64,000 bases of DNA from NCBI GenBank assembly GCA_000750105.3, contig JPHH03000081.1, forward strand, positions 1 to 64,000. Direction: 5' to 3'. Both the position numbers and the translations under genes were made by a program. Origin of the DNA: Tolypocladium sp. Sup5 PDA-1. Taxonomy: Eukaryota > Ascomycota > Sordariomycetes > Hypocreales > Ophiocordycipitaceae. Positions 10,441 through 21,993 of the stretch are shown here, piece after piece (within the stretch, counting starts at the first letter, position 1; each line of letters begins with the position of its first letter). The notes beneath the pieces were generated by a model. It searched no databases. It was given only the letters and a program-made list of their open reading frames with translations, and was not told where the DNA came from.

Positions 10441-13400
10441 GGCGGACTTGGTTCCCACGCGTTGATGCGCTCGTTGGTGCGCTCGTTGATGCGAGGCCTT
10501 TGTCGTGAGGCCATCTGACCTCCCCCTCACTCCTCGTCCGTCCATTGTCCGTCAGCCTTGGCACCGCTGCACGTGAGGGCCATCACGTCGCACTCGGTAG
10601 CCGAAAGCGACCCCTGCCGATCTCGCGGCCCTGGATTGCGGTCAATATCGCGAGGAATATTCTGTGTTGTTGGTGCTGGTCCCAGGATCTTACCCACGTG
10701 AGGCTCGTGGTTCATGTGGCCGCTACGATTCGCTGATGCGGAGAAACGTGCCGCCAAGCTACCCTATACCGCGACGCCGTCTCCTTCCTGTCAGGGAAGG
10801 ATTGCAATTCCTATGCCTCACAGGACGGAAATTTCCATTTATTATTTTACGCATGACAAGAAATATTCATACTGAGTCCGCAGTACAAACATTGTAAAGG
10901 TAGTGGGCTAGTGTAGACGTTCGTTGACTCGCGGTAAAGTAACAGCAGTCAACAACTCAAGTATCGAATACACATCACCTACAGGCATAGCCCTCACTGC
11001 AACACGGGCACACCTAATGCAGCTCTAAAAGGGCTTCTGGCACTTTTGGTACCTTTGATACATTTTGTTGGTACTGGATGCACTGTTGCAGTTTTTGAAA
11101 GCGTTGCATGCGGGATGGTTCAAGTTGTTGGCGAGTTCGGACCCGGCATGCACTCTCGACAAGTCCCCTCTCTCAAACAGGTACGGAGAGCTTCGCGATG
11201 TATAGTTGAAACACCCGGCCCTGACGCCCAACTCGAGTTCTACGAGCGCCACGGTCAAGTTGGTTGAAAAAAGGAGAGAATTGTCTCCTTGAGCAACCCA
11301 AGCCATGTGGATTTTCCATGCAGTTCGCCGTTGTCTCGGTGTGTCGCTCTGTCTGAGTGTTGCGTACGAGTATCCGTACATGGGCGCCTTGAGCGCGGGA
11401 GCGGAGCTACTCCGTACTCCGTACACTCGGGACCAAACAATTGTCTCTTACTCGGCACGTTCGGGCAAGACCTTAGTGTCTGGTGCAAAGGGTCTTGGAG
11501 CTTATTCTGGTCGCACACGTGGCTTGCTTCTGTCTCAGCTCAGCTGTGGTCGTTTCTCTGGAGCGCTATGACAGCGACTCAGTTTGATGCAGCCAATGCG
11601 ACTAAATGCGCACTTCAAAGTGGCAACCGAGGCATCCGTGGACATGTCTTGCATTTTACGGTCATTCCACGTTAAAGTCCTTGTTACGAATACTTTTGGC
11701 AGCTGTCTTGCTCTGCTCTAGCTTCGTCCTGGCACCCTTCCAGAAATATCCCGACTTGCAGTTACCTCCCCGCAGACAACTCACCAGCTCCGGTCCTCCC
11801 TCCGATGCAACCACACACGCCCCCATATCCGCTTCCATATCCGCTTCCTTTCTTTTCCTAGCCTTCCGCAGCCACAAGGAGATCTGGATTCTGACCGCAG
11901 ACGCCAACCCACCAGCTGCCTGTCAACGCAGCATTATGCTAAACCCAATACAACGCCGCCCAACGCACGCACGACTCGAGGCTCGAGACCACACTGCATG
12001 TCTCAGGCCGAAGAGATGAAGCGCTCGCGGCCACTGACGCAGCAGCAAACAAGACAATATGTGTATGTACGGCCGAGGTTTGTTTCCCGGCAGACATGGA
12101 AGCGCATACCTGGGAGGGCCGACCGCCCGGAGGACTCGAGATGACATGTAGTGCGCATGGCCCGTGGCTCGGACAATGGCTGAGCCTGCGGTCGCGGTGT
12201 ATCTGTATGGCGTGTATTTCACCGCGTCAGATAGGAACGCGTTGCCACGATATGTAGGCGGGACTGTTGGTTACACAACAGCGAGCTGGCAAATGAGGCG
12301 GCCTCACGATGATTCGATGCCTGCCATTGCCGTTATGAAATACTCCGGGCAGTGCCGCTCGCTGCCGTGCAACGTCGCCTGGTCACGTTCATCTGTGCGT
12401 AGCTCACTGCCGCCCTCGGGCACCTCAAGTCCATGTCAGTTGACGTGCGGACCCGGGCCGGGCGAGGAGGGATGGGGGCGGGAGTGCCCTATTGGCGTGG
12501 TTACCGGTGAAGACGATGCGGGAGCCGGGAACCCTGCCGTTCATCTCATTTGCTGGCTCCCAATGAAAGCCGGTTTTTGCAGCCCAATGACGATCTCGGC
12601 CGGGTGACCACTGACGGCAACAACAGCGACTGTTGATCGATTCGAGCAGTCTCCCGAGATCAAGGACTGTGCAACTCCGCCTACAGTGCCTGCAGTTACG
12701 CATCGTCGCAGCTGTTGTTTGGACTCAACGTTTGCCGGGTTCGAGTTTGCGTCGAGACAGCGCCGGCCTGCCTGCTCCGCTCGTCTAGCCCCAACTCGAA
12801 GCCGACGGAGTGGTGCTGGGCGAGGGAACTCAGTTCCATGGACGAAGTGGGCTGTGCAAAGCGACGATGAGCGACGAGCCGTTGTCCCTGTTCAATATTC
12901 GCCTCTCGGGGAGCGCCAAGCGGAATAGGGCTTCCAATGCAAGCGACGGACCGCTGCGTATGCACTCTATGCTGGGGCGAATATGCAAGTGCCTCTCCGC
13001 CGGAACAGCACAAGTCTCCAGTCGATCAGCCGCTCTTCCAGCCATCAGGTACTTGGCATATCCCTCACATTTCCTGATTCCGCTTCGCCTTACCCGTTGC
13101 CAGCCGCGGGCAACTTCACGATCCCAACAAATCAGCCCCGGCTCGTTTACGAGTATTACCTGATCTCGCCCATCGTACATATGCTACTACGAGTACAGTA
13201 AAGCCGGCCCGCGGGCCCGGCCGCGGTGGAGAGGCGTCTCCATCAAGCTCTGGGAGTTGACCTGTCGCAGCCTCTCGGGCACAGCAGGTTACGTATTGCT
13301 TCGTGCTGGGCGGCTGTTTCTCGTCACCTCGTGTTCGGCCCCTGCCTCGAGACATGGGCAGCAAACAGCACAATTATCTGGCCGCCCCCATATCTCCAGC

Positions 13401-15375
13401 TTGCTTTTTGTCACCGTGCCTTAGTGCTGAGCGGCTGCGCGGGAGGCCCCAGCCGCGGCCAAGATTAACGGCCAAGAGTCGAAATGGATTGGCTACGATA
13501 GATGAGCTGGCAGTTGACGTGGTGGGGTCGATCGAGGCTAGGCGGTTGCAAGGGAGGCGCTGCATCTCGCCAAGCGCTGCTGCTGCTGCAACTCATCTTT
13601 GTCCCAGCTGCTTCTAACTGGCCAAGGCCCTGACGCTGGAAACGGTCTACGCCACCTATGGAACCGGGACGGGACGAAGACGGGATTGACAGGGACAAGC
13701 GCGGGGGAGGCAAGCTAACAGAAAGTGTCAGCAACGGATGCATGGAACCCGGAGTCTGTCCTCCTGGCGTCCTGGCAGCCAGACGTTCGTCCGAAAAGCC
13801 AGGGGCAGCCACGATACATCGGCCGAAACTAGGCCGTTGAACGGCACATCGCCAAACGTGGGGGCAGTGGGCTCATGAGTATGTTGCCATTATGCCATCC
13901 AATATGCCGGGGCCCAGGACGCCGCCAGCCTTAACCACCAAGCAGCCAGGGGATTGTTTCTCCGAATAGAACCGAGCCGCCCGCGCTTGATTGGGAGGGC
14001 AGGCAGAGCAAGGTATTATCAAAGCCCGGCTGCAGGTCTTTCCGGCGCCGCCGAGGCCCCCACTGGGCAACTAGACAGCCTTCAACCAGCCAGGGGGTGA
14101 TGCGCGGTCGAGCCGGCGGCCGGGGCCCCGGGAGGCGGCCGAGGGGTGGAGCGGACTAAAACGCGGCACTACGAGTACAGACGGGAAGTGGGAGCTGGGC
14201 AGGCTGAGCATCCCACAGCCGTGGCTAATCCTGATTCGGCGACGTATGGTGCGCTGTCACCCATCCCTAGGCGATCGCACTGCGCACGGAGCGTCGCGAC
14301 TGGCGATGTCAACGGTGAAGGGAGACGGCAGGCCGCCTGCAGGCTTACTATTCCTTCTTCAGCTGCCGGGCTTCCACTTATGTCCTAGGTGAGCGGCCTG
14401 AGAAGAGGACCTTGGGCGCAACTTGACGCAAGACGATGGATCATTTTCGTGGATTTCACAGTTGATAGGTTCACGCGGGACGCCGAGCCCAGCCGCCCCG
14501 TTGTCCATGCCCTTTCTTGCTGCCTACATTTTCTCGTTGCCTCGCGGGCGTGGCCGTTGGGTGATCGCGATGGGATGCCCGTTCCGCCTTCAACAGCTCA
14601 TCTCAACAGCAACCTGGTTCCTTGCACGCTTATACGAACAGGATGGGGCGGAAATTCGAATGAATCCTGCGCCTGCACGGGGACGTTGTGCAACATGACA
14701 GCGTGCGTTATGCCGTGCCCTCGGCTCCTTGCCATATGATGCATCCCGGCCGCAGCACCCCGGGGAGCCATGACCTCTTCGTCTTTGGCCGTGACAACTC
14801 AAAAATCGTGTCTCTCTTTCCACGACCTGAGTTTCGGCCTTGCCAGTGTCTCACTACAAAATCTGCTTTATGATGCTCGCTTAAGCACGCACACGGCTGT
14901 AGTGTGTTGCAGTTACTGCCTGTAGTCCGAGGCTATATGTGGACGCAGGGAGCTGAGCCGAATAAGAAACAACTCGACCGGGCGGCGGATGCAATGACAC
15001 CCAAATGGACCATGGTCGTCGATGCATTAGTCGTCACGGCGTGGCAACCTTCGTAAACACACATGTACATGCGTCTGTATGCGGCATGGGGCCCTAGCCG
15101 ACAGCTCTGGTCTCAGTCTCAGCTAGCAACGGACTGGTACCCTGAATCCTGATTCGAAGCCGGATGCCTTTTGCCCCTGGGACGAGCGTGGAAGTAATGA
15201 CGACCTCTTACAAACAGAAAACTGTCATCCGTGTATAAATATCACGGCTCCCTCCTCCTTCCAAGACTCTTTTCTCATCACCAACCAGCTCCAACAATCC
15301 AATCTTTCCTACCCAACTCTGCAACTCCAGTCGCCTCAAGTCTCCCCGACTTTCAAACCCCCAACCACAGTCAAA
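10441..15375. other. Gene-poor stretch of about 4.9 kb
   Basis: No frame on either strand shows conservation, a domain or a plausible spliced structure. GC-rich blocks alternate with short motifs such as tactccgtactccgtaca (around 11409). The right end is the hydrophobin promoter. Non-coding RNA or an orphan gene cannot be excluded by eye. Confidence 0.45.
15234..15240 (+). promoter_or_regulatory. TATA box of the hydrophobin gene
   Basis: TATAAAT lies 136 bp upstream of the hydrophobin ATG and is followed by a pyrimidine-rich leader (CTCCCTCCTCCTTCC), a layout common in strongly expressed fungal genes. Confidence 0.7.
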
Positions 15376-15779
15376 ATGAAGTTCTTCGCCGCTGCTGCCC
15401 TTTTCGCTGGCGCCCTCGCCGTCCCCACCGGTGACCACGGTGGCAACTACAACCCTTGCCCGAATGGCCTCTACAGCAACGCCCAGTGCTGCGCCACCCT
15501 TGTCCTCGGTATTGTTGGCCTGAACTGCGGATCCCGTAAGTTGCTACCACTATCTTGACACTCTGGATACCATGCTCACATTCTCTTGCAGCTGTTGAGT
15601 CTCCCCGTGACGGCAGAAACTTCCGCGATATCTGCGCCCAGAGGGGCCAGCAGGCTACCTGCTGTGTCTTGCCCGTCGTAAGTCGTGATCTGGAACAATT
15701 CCACACCACCCATCATCGACTAACCACTCTACAGGCCGGCCAGGACCTCCTCTGCAACGGCCCCGTTGGTGTCAACTAA
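15376..15779 (+). CDS. Class II hydrophobin
   Basis: Three exons (15376-15535, 15592-15677, 15735-15779; introns of 56 and 57 nt, both starting GTAAGT) give a 96-aa secreted protein. A signal peptide (MKFFAAAALFAGALA) is followed by eight cysteines in the exact class II pattern: C-x9-CC-x11-C-x16-C-x8-CC-x10-C. Class II hydrophobins self-assemble at air-water and hyphal surfaces, helping sporulation and surface attachment. The protein is minimal, with almost no tail after the last Cys (NGPVGVN). It stands alone, far from neighbours on its left. Confidence 0.96.
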
Positions 15780-16755
15780 CTGCCCCCTAATGTCTATTCA
15801 TTGTCGCGGCGTACCGCGCCAACGATAGGGGCCTCACGTTGGCTTCGTCACAGGGGCGGATGGGCATACTTATGTACTGCGTCCCTGATTGGTACAAAAG
15901 GCGACCTGGAGGCTAGAGACTTGGGTATCTGGGTTGGTAAATACTTTGCTTCATGATACTATTCTTGCTAGTCATGTATTAATACAATAAATGACTACAC
16001 GCTCTTCACGACTTGCTGGAGTCTATTCTGAATGCCCACAGTGACTGTTAACGCATAAGATACCGTATGCCGTACCTTGTGTGAGATTGAATGATACAAC
16101 AGAAGTGTGGATTACATGTTGGCTAGAGCCCCTCTGATAAGGACTTGTTAGCCACTGTAATGCTTTTGGCAATTCCACAAGAAGACACTGCACTAACACC
16201 ACCGTATAGCTTGAGCAATAAATACTAGCCGTCCAACTTACACTCCGCCTCCTCACTGTACTCCGCCATCTCTCCCTGGGTACCGAGGACACAACTTCTG
16301 AGTGCACGGACACAATGTGATCCTTGATCTAGAACTCATACCCAAGCGGAGCATGAAGGTTCACGAGCCTTTGACTATGTGGCTTACAACAATCATAACA
16401 AGACCCAGCCAATGTAGAGGCTTTTATAGCAATAGTGTTCCTGTGAAGTGTCATTATTGTGCAATCTTTCGTCCAATGACCCTACAGTGATGAGCTATTG
16501 ATACCGTGGACAATGTCTGTTCGCTTCCGGCACGACGAAGTCCCAAAGAGATTCACCGATAGCCCTTTGTCTAGAAAAGGTGTGTGAAACAACAGCCAAA
16601 AGACTTCACGTCATAGCCTACATTAAGCATAAGGAATATAAAATTTGATGCTCAATCGCCTCCACAAGTCTGTAACCGTTCACACACCGCGCACAGCCCA
16701 GCCGTGAAGCACACATAAAGCCTCTCTACTGCTATACGCGTGTATACACGGCAAA
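15780..16755. other. Intergenic region, lower GC
   Basis: This holds the 3' flank of the hydrophobin and the promoter of the amidoligase-like gene, with a TATAAAA at 16637-16643 about 113 bp before its ATG. It is AT-richer than the regions to the left. No gene seen. Confidence 0.45.
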
Positions 16756-18021
16756 ATGTCGCACAGCCATCGACAAGACATCACCTTTGGGCTTGAGCTG
16801 GACTTTCTGACTCCAAGTTGTGACGGCTACGTGTACGAAGATGGCCCAGCCTATCACGCACCGACGAGGAAGGCCCTTGCCCTCGAGCTTCGCGAGCTAA
16901 CCCACGGCATCGGAATTGCTGCTGAGTGTAATCATGATCTTGGTTGTTTCTGCGCGGTCTGCATGCACGCACCGACCAAGGATGTTTCTCCAGGCATGAG
17001 AGTCTTTAATGCAGGCCCGTCCGACCAAGTGTCATATGTCAGGCCCTGTCACCGATTCTTCTTGATCCAAAAGGAAGACTTAGTTAGCCCTCTGTCCAAG
17101 GGGCCTTGGCGTGGCATCGAGATCACCACACCGGTATTCAACGTGAGCGAGTTGTCCGCTGGCCTACCACAGACTCAGCAGGTCGTATCGGCACTCCGCA
17201 ACATGGACCTGGATATAGCAGTGAACAAATCCTGCGGTCTCCATGTCCATGTCGGCCTCAGAGATGGCCTGCGACTCACTTTGGCGAAAAAGCTGGTGAC
17301 GTTGGTAATGCTGCTGGAACAGCCACTGATTCTCCCCTTGTGCCCAGTGTCGCGAAGGGAGTCTTCCTTTACTTCACTAATCAGCGAGAGGTCGCGATTT
17401 GCTACGAGAACGTTGGACCTAGACGAGATGGCTGTCGCACTGAGAGTCGAGGGTCCCGAAATGAGCGACCACTGGCCGTGGAAACTGGGGGACTCGACCC
17501 CGACGGCTTGGAACAGCGGCGACCCTGCGTCTCTGCAAGGTACCGTGCGACTCATCTGGCACACGCCTTCCTTGCGGGAACTCATGGAAGGCTTGTGCAA
17601 GCGGACAAGCACCAGAACAGCGCTGGCAATCAGGCTGCGTGCCCCCAACGGCGTGCAGGTGGAAACGACTAGTGTGGACTTTGATGGGAATTCCTTTGAC
17701 TTTGAAGGTACGCAGTCCACCTTTGAGTTCCGGTACCCGCAGATGAGCTTTGACATGCCCTTTATCAAGAACTGGATCGAGCTGTGCTGCAAGCTGGTCG
17801 AGATTGCTACGCTAGATGCGCCGGCGTTCAAGGCCAAGCTCCGAGAACTTGTCCGTGTCCTTTATGAGGCCAAGGCTTCTGAGAACACAGAGTGGGAGAG
17901 GATCCTAACTGCCATTGGGCTGGGCCATCAGGTCGCAGAGTGGCGTGCGCAGTTGCAGCGCCACGCCAGGGGCGAGGAGATTTCACATCTAGGGGAAGGT
18001 GGTATATTGCTCCCGGAATAA
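16756..18021 (+). CDS. Putative amidoligase (glutamine synthetase-fold COOH-NH2 ligase)
   Basis: A single-exon protein of 421 aa with the layout of the Amidoligase_2 family. An early FGLELDF (residues 11-17) corresponds to the FGxExE metal/ATP-binding strand, followed by GIEITTPV (120-127), CGLHVHVG (160-167) with paired His, and TFEFRYP (322-328). Members are predicted to join a carboxyl and an amine using ATP, acting on peptides, glutathione-like compounds or cell-surface amino groups. No fungal substrate is established to my knowledge. A Cys-rich patch (CNHDLGCFCAVCMH, 58-71) sits after the first motif and could bind metal. No signal peptide, so it is probably cytosolic. No operon-like partner is adjacent, so the substrate cannot be guessed from context. 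Confidence 0.8.
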   Translation: MSHSHRQDITFGLELDFLTPSCDGYVYEDGPAYHAPTRKALALELRELTHGIGIAAECNHDLGCFCAVCMHAPTKDVSPGMRVFNAGPSDQVSYVRPCHRFFLIQKEDLVSPLSKGPWRGIEITTPVFNVSELSAGLPQTQQVVSALRNMDLDIAVNKSCGLHVHVGLRDGLRLTLAKKLVTLVMLLEQPLILPLCPVSRRESSFTSLISERSRFATRTLDLDEMAVALRVEGPEMSDHWPWKLGDSTPTAWNSGDPASLQGTVRLIWHTPSLRELMEGLCKRTSTRTALAIRLRAPNGVQVETTSVDFDGNSFDFEGTQSTFEFRYPQMSFDMPFIKNWIELCCKLVEIATLDAPAFKAKLRELVRVLYEAKASENTEWERILTAIGLGHQVAEWRAQLQRHARGEEISHLGEGGILLPE

Positions 18022-18693
18022 CAAAACGCATAGCAGTGGGCTTGATTGAGACAAAGCGGAGTTCAAGATAGGTGTATAATCTGGAGTGTGGCGTAAAGGG
18101 GCACGGGCGTGCTTTGTGCAGACGCGCTACTTCGTCACCCATAGTCCCACGGTCCAGTAGTAAGTCAGATTCGCAAGCGTTCGCATAAAGATGCACCCAC
18201 AGGTGCATCATGTTGCGAGGAACCAAGCAGGAATACTAAAGGCCATGAAGTTGCGCAGTCGCTCAATCCGAGTCACTCGTCCAGGATAATGCGAGAAAGC
18301 CACTTCAGTGATTGGGACAGGAAGTGTTTTCAAAGCGAAACAGCAAAAAATAAAAAGCAGATGGAAAGCCGGTTACGGCAGTGTTCAAACGGCGGCCGCC
18401 AAGCCCCGACCTAAATTTCCTTTTACGGAAAGCCCCCGTCCGGGCCGGAGCCGGTGTGGGGCCGATGGATGTGGCGTGGAATGACGGTGGTCAGAGCGCG
18501 GCGGCTTACAGCCTCACACGCGAAGGGACAGTATTTCGGGTCACCAAGGGGAAAAGCGGGATGAAAACTGGCTTATGCGACTTCAGTTATGCTGTATACA
18601 TCGCCGGTGCGTCCACACATCCTCTACCCGAACTCCTTGGCCCCGTCCTCATCCACCGCTCCGAAAACGCCCAAGCAAGCAGTCCCCCTCCCG
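18022..18693. other. Intergenic region between convergent genes
   Basis: The 3' flanks of the amidoligase-like gene and of the Cys-rich protein gene. No gene or RNA recognised. Confidence 0.45.
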
Positions 18694-19014
18694 TCACATC
18701 TTTCCACGGGGCTCAGTCCCCCTTGAGAGGCACATATTGTAGCACATGGCGCACACGCGACAAGCCATGTAGTCCTTGATCTCGTTGTACTGGCCCTCCG
18801 GCAGCGAGCCGTGATAGCCCCGCGAGGCCACCACCCTGCCGGCCGTTTTGCCGTCCTCGCACATGACGGCCTCGATGCGCGGGAACTCGCCGCACGGCAT
18901 GAGGTGGAACTTGAGGCCGGTGTCTTGGCTCTGGTAGAAGCCCAGGTGGCCGCGGACGCAGGAGTCTGCCATGGGGCAGGCGCAGCAGGCCTGGTGGAGG
19001 ATGAAGATGCACAT
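18694..19014 (-). CDS. Small cysteine-rich hypothetical protein
   Basis: 106 aa, no intron, starting at the ATG at 19014. The protein has Cys pairs near both ends: MCIFILHQACCACPMADSC at the N-terminus and CRVCAMCYNMC near the C-terminus, separated by a stretch with GHLGFYQSQDTG and EAVMCEDG. The clustered cysteines suggest a zinc-binding intracellular fold; there is no signal peptide. An in-frame ATG at 19176 would add 54 residues, but these translate an 8-bp tandem repeat (LSNSATQQ repeats) and look like leader sequence. I do not recognise a named family. Confidence 0.6.
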   Translation of the reverse strand: MCIFILHQACCACPMADSCVRGHLGFYQSQDTGLKFHLMPCGEFPRIEAVMCEDGKTAGRVVASRGYHGSLPEGQYNEIKDYMACRVCAMCYNMCLSRGTEPRGKM

Positions 19015-19080
19015 GGTTGTGTGAGGGGAGGTGTTCTGGGGTTGATGGGTACCAGCGCGATGAGGAAAGGATGGAGGGGG

Positions 19081-19130
19081 AGTTGCTGAGTTGCTGAGTT
19101 GCTGAGTTGCTGAGTTGCTGAGTTGCTGAG
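19081..19130. repeat. 8-bp tandem repeat, about 6 copies
   Basis: The unit agttgctg is repeated six times plus two bases. It lies 67 bp upstream of the Cys-rich protein's ATG, so probably in its leader or core promoter. Copy number is likely variable between strains. Confidence 0.9.
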
Positions 19131-20799
19131 GAGAAGAGAAGCGTGTTTGAGTAGATATTTCCAGTTTTTGTTTCATGGCAAACGGGTGACGCAGGCTGTG
19201 AACGGCTGTCGACGTCTCCGTGGACTACGTCAACTCACCTTTGCCAACGCCAGTTGCCTGCGTGGCCGGGAGCTCTTGACCGCCGTCAGTGTCAGGTGAA
19301 CCGCACTCGCTGACATCTGCAAGGCCCAATCGTGGTTAATGGCGTGCAGAATCGCATAGAGGTTACGGCTCTCTACGACGAAGGTGATGCGACCATTGCA
19401 CTCGACAAACATTTGTGCGATGGTTGGCTGTGCTTGCGTCCTCGTCAATGAGAGCCTGTAGTTCTGAGAGGAAGTGCTCTTGGCTCATGTTGTCACCGTG
19501 TTCTTGTAAAGTGTCTTTGAACTCGGCGTCTTTTCACTGAACAGGAACCCGTCCCGAAGGATGCTTCTTTGTTGCCCACGACTGGCACTTTACGCAGAGC
19601 AAGTCTGTCCTGCTCATGTTTGAGACGCTGTAGAGTTGCGTGAAATGTCGCTGTAGTTTAGAGGCATTCAGTAGCATTTTCGTTGGCAGCATTTCGCCGG
19701 CTGATACCGATCCTGGTCGACGAAGCATTCTTCTGGTATTGCTCCAATGTGATGGTGGTGATGAAACCCAAGTGCATAGTGTTGGTGATAGCATTGAGGC
19801 ATGTAGTGTTGGCACATGTGCAGTTCCAGAGCGCGGAGCCGAGGTGGGAATCGAACCCCCCAAAGAAGCAAGGCTCTCGGGGCATACTCTTACATTGCCC
19901 GCGCCTAGGGCGAGGAAAGGTAATGAAAGGCTTGGCGAGCGAGCTTAACGAGAAGACGGCAACTACCAAGTTGGCAGGCCAATGCCGCTTAAACGACTTG
20001 CCACCTTCCAAGGTTCGTAGGGAAGTAGAGTAGCCACCAGTTAAGACCACGCCTTCTCTCCTGCAGGGTTGCATCGAACTTTCCTAGAGTGGTATACGCA
20101 GCTGAGTCGACGTCATGGACGAGCGGCTCACGGCGAGGAGCAGACCACTTCCGCCAGTTCCCCCTCTCGTCAGACGACTCGCCAAGCAAGCGGAGACTAT
20201 TCCGGCCACCATCACTCGCATTCTGTTCGGCAAGTCGCCAGCGACAGTCTAGAACGAAGCAACACGCGGGGAACCCAAGTCCCAATGCCCCTCTGCTGGT
20301 GAGTCTCCGCGGCATGTAGGCTGCGCTTATCCTCGCCGCGCGTGGCGAAACGCCGTGCGTCTCTGAGGCTGGTCGTCCTCGACTTGCCTGCGCAGCGCCC
20401 CCTGAATCGTGCTTCAGACGAAGCACCCGGTTTCAGCCGTTTGACAAGACGACAAGTCCGCCTGCGTGCCCCAACGCACGGTGAAAGGCAAACTCCTCAA
20501 CATGACGCACGTTTAAAATCTGGGGAAAGACGGGGCAACTTGAAAGACAAATCCTTTGTCCAACATACCGTTCCCAGCGCAGCTGCCGTTGTTGAACGGG
20601 GAGAATCCGGGAAGTCAATTGCCAGCCCGCCTTCACATGCGCCGCCGATGGCACAGACAATCTCGGCCCAGCGCCAGACCCCCGTCTCCAACTCTGCAAG
20701 TCATACGGACTACGGACTACTCCGTACGGATACAGTAGCTGCAACCCTCCCGCCGAGTCCAAGAACGGGAACAGTGAAGGCGCAATAGCAAGCAGCAAG

Positions 20800-20817
20800 C
20801 CCCCCCCCCCCCCCCCC
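20800..20817. repeat. Homopolymer of 18 C
   Basis: An uninterrupted run of 18 cytosines about 650 bp upstream of the HsbA-like gene. The length is likely uncertain in sequencing. Confidence 0.9.
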
Positions 20818-21299
20818 ACATCCACATGTAGAAAACCCGCCGTTAGCCTCTCGCGCTGCCGCGGCTCCCAAGCCACGTCTCCCTGCAATACCCCAGATTC
20901 CTGCCCTTCTCCCCCACCCCCGGTCCATGCCCCTGGCCCGGCCCCTGGCGGCCTCAGCAAATCAACTGCCGCGGAGGGGACGATCCGTCGACTATTCCGG
21001 GCAGGATCCGCGATTGGGCACGGCCCCTCGAGGCGCTCCGCTCCTTGACGCTCCTCGTCCAAGTCTTCACGCCGGGCTGCTCCCCCTAAGTTGCGCGCGG
21101 CCGAGGGTTTTGCCCACGGATGCTGCGTCTTTTGTCCCTGTCTTGGATGGGGCGCCGACTTTGCGGGGGGGCTGACGGACGCGAACCTTGCCCGATTGAG
21201 GCACGAGGCCCGGGATCCAGACGCGGGATGGGCTCTGAACTTGTGATGAAGAGGAGATGAAGAGATGACGATGGCCGCTGGCATCCGTGCCTGCTCCGT

Positions 21300-21307
21300 T
21301 ATATAAA
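21300..21307 (+). promoter_or_regulatory. TATA box of the HsbA-like gene
   Basis: TATATAAA lies 165 bp upstream of the ATG at 21472. A pyrimidine-rich leader with repeated CTCAC elements follows. Confidence 0.65.
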
Positions 21308-21471
21308 GACACCGACGATCCCCGGGCGTGAATCTCTGATCTAAAAGAAGCCGTCTCCTCAGCCTCATCAGTCCTCTGCTTCGCTCACGCTCACTCACTC
21401 ACCCCCTTACACTCCCCCCCTACACACTCCTATTTTTAAAAACTCGAGTGTAGAATAACAACACCGCCAAG

Positions 21472-21993
21472 ATGCTCCTCACCAACGTCTTCTCCGCCGT
21501 CGCCCTCGCGGCCACCGTCGTCGCCGACGGCGCCTCCATCACCGCCGCCATGAACACCGTCAAGGGCGACACCGTGCAGCTCGGCGCCACCGTCTCCTCC
21601 TGGGGCGGCGACATCTTCGGCGTGCTGTCCATCGCCGGCGAGTCCCTAGGCCTCCTCGAAGACCTCAAGAAGGGCTCCAAGACGGCCAGCAAGAGCGCGC
21701 CCCTCACGCAGGACGAGGCCCTCGGCATCGCCAGCGCGACCGGCGACCTCGCCGCGCAGGTCAACAAGACGCTCGAGGCCATCATCGCCGCCAAGCCCAA
21801 GTTCGACCACCTCATCGTCGTCAGCCCCATCATCCTCTTCAACCTCGAGGCCCAGAAGAAGGCCACCGCCGACTTCAGCGGCAAGATCGTTGCCAAGGTG
21901 CCCGCGGCGCTGCAGGCCATTGCCAAGAGCCTGATCCAGCCCATCGACGACGGCTTCACCAAGGCCATTGACATTTACCAGATCAGGCTATAA
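21472..21993 (+). CDS. HsbA-like hydrophobic surface-binding / cell wall galactomannoprotein-like protein
   Basis: A single-exon secreted protein of 173 aa. The signal peptide is MLLTNVFSAVALAATVVADG. The mature part is helical and alanine-rich, with a VNKTLEAIIAAKPKF segment (containing an N-glycosylation sequon) followed by VVSPIILFNLEAQKKATADFSGKIVAKVP, as in HsbA proteins (PF12296) and Aspergillus MP1-type galactomannoproteins. HsbA binds hydrophobic surfaces and recruits cutinase-like enzymes; other members bind lipids. Here a role in surface attachment or host contact is inferred. Codon use is strongly C-ending, consistent with high expression. Confidence 0.88.
   Translation: MLLTNVFSAVALAATVVADGASITAAMNTVKGDTVQLGATVSSWGGDIFGVLSIAGESLGLLEDLKKGSKTASKSAPLTQDEALGIASATGDLAAQVNKTLEAIIAAKPKFDHLIVVSPIILFNLEAQKKATADFSGKIVAKVPAALQAIAKSLIQPIDDGFTKAIDIYQIRL

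Larger units (their letters stand above)
19015..21471. other. Intergenic region of about 2.5 kb
   Basis: It contains the 8-bp repeat, a tRNA-like B-box (reverse strand, about 19846-19861), a C18 tract and the HsbA-like gene promoter. Long open frames on the minus strand (20433-21398) are GC-driven and show no recognisable domain. Confidence 0.45.

Noticed and set aside
19835..19920. Possible tRNA gene on the minus strand (B-box GGTTCGATTCC)
   Set aside because: The T-arm motif is good, but no matching 7-bp acceptor stem at the right distance, no proper anticodon arm and no clear A-box could be folded. At most it is a tRNA-derived relic.
20433..21398. 321-codon minus-strand ORF upstream of the HsbA-like gene
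   Set aside because: It crosses the C18 tract and the HsbA TATA box, and has low-complexity Gly/Arg-rich sequence with no conservation.
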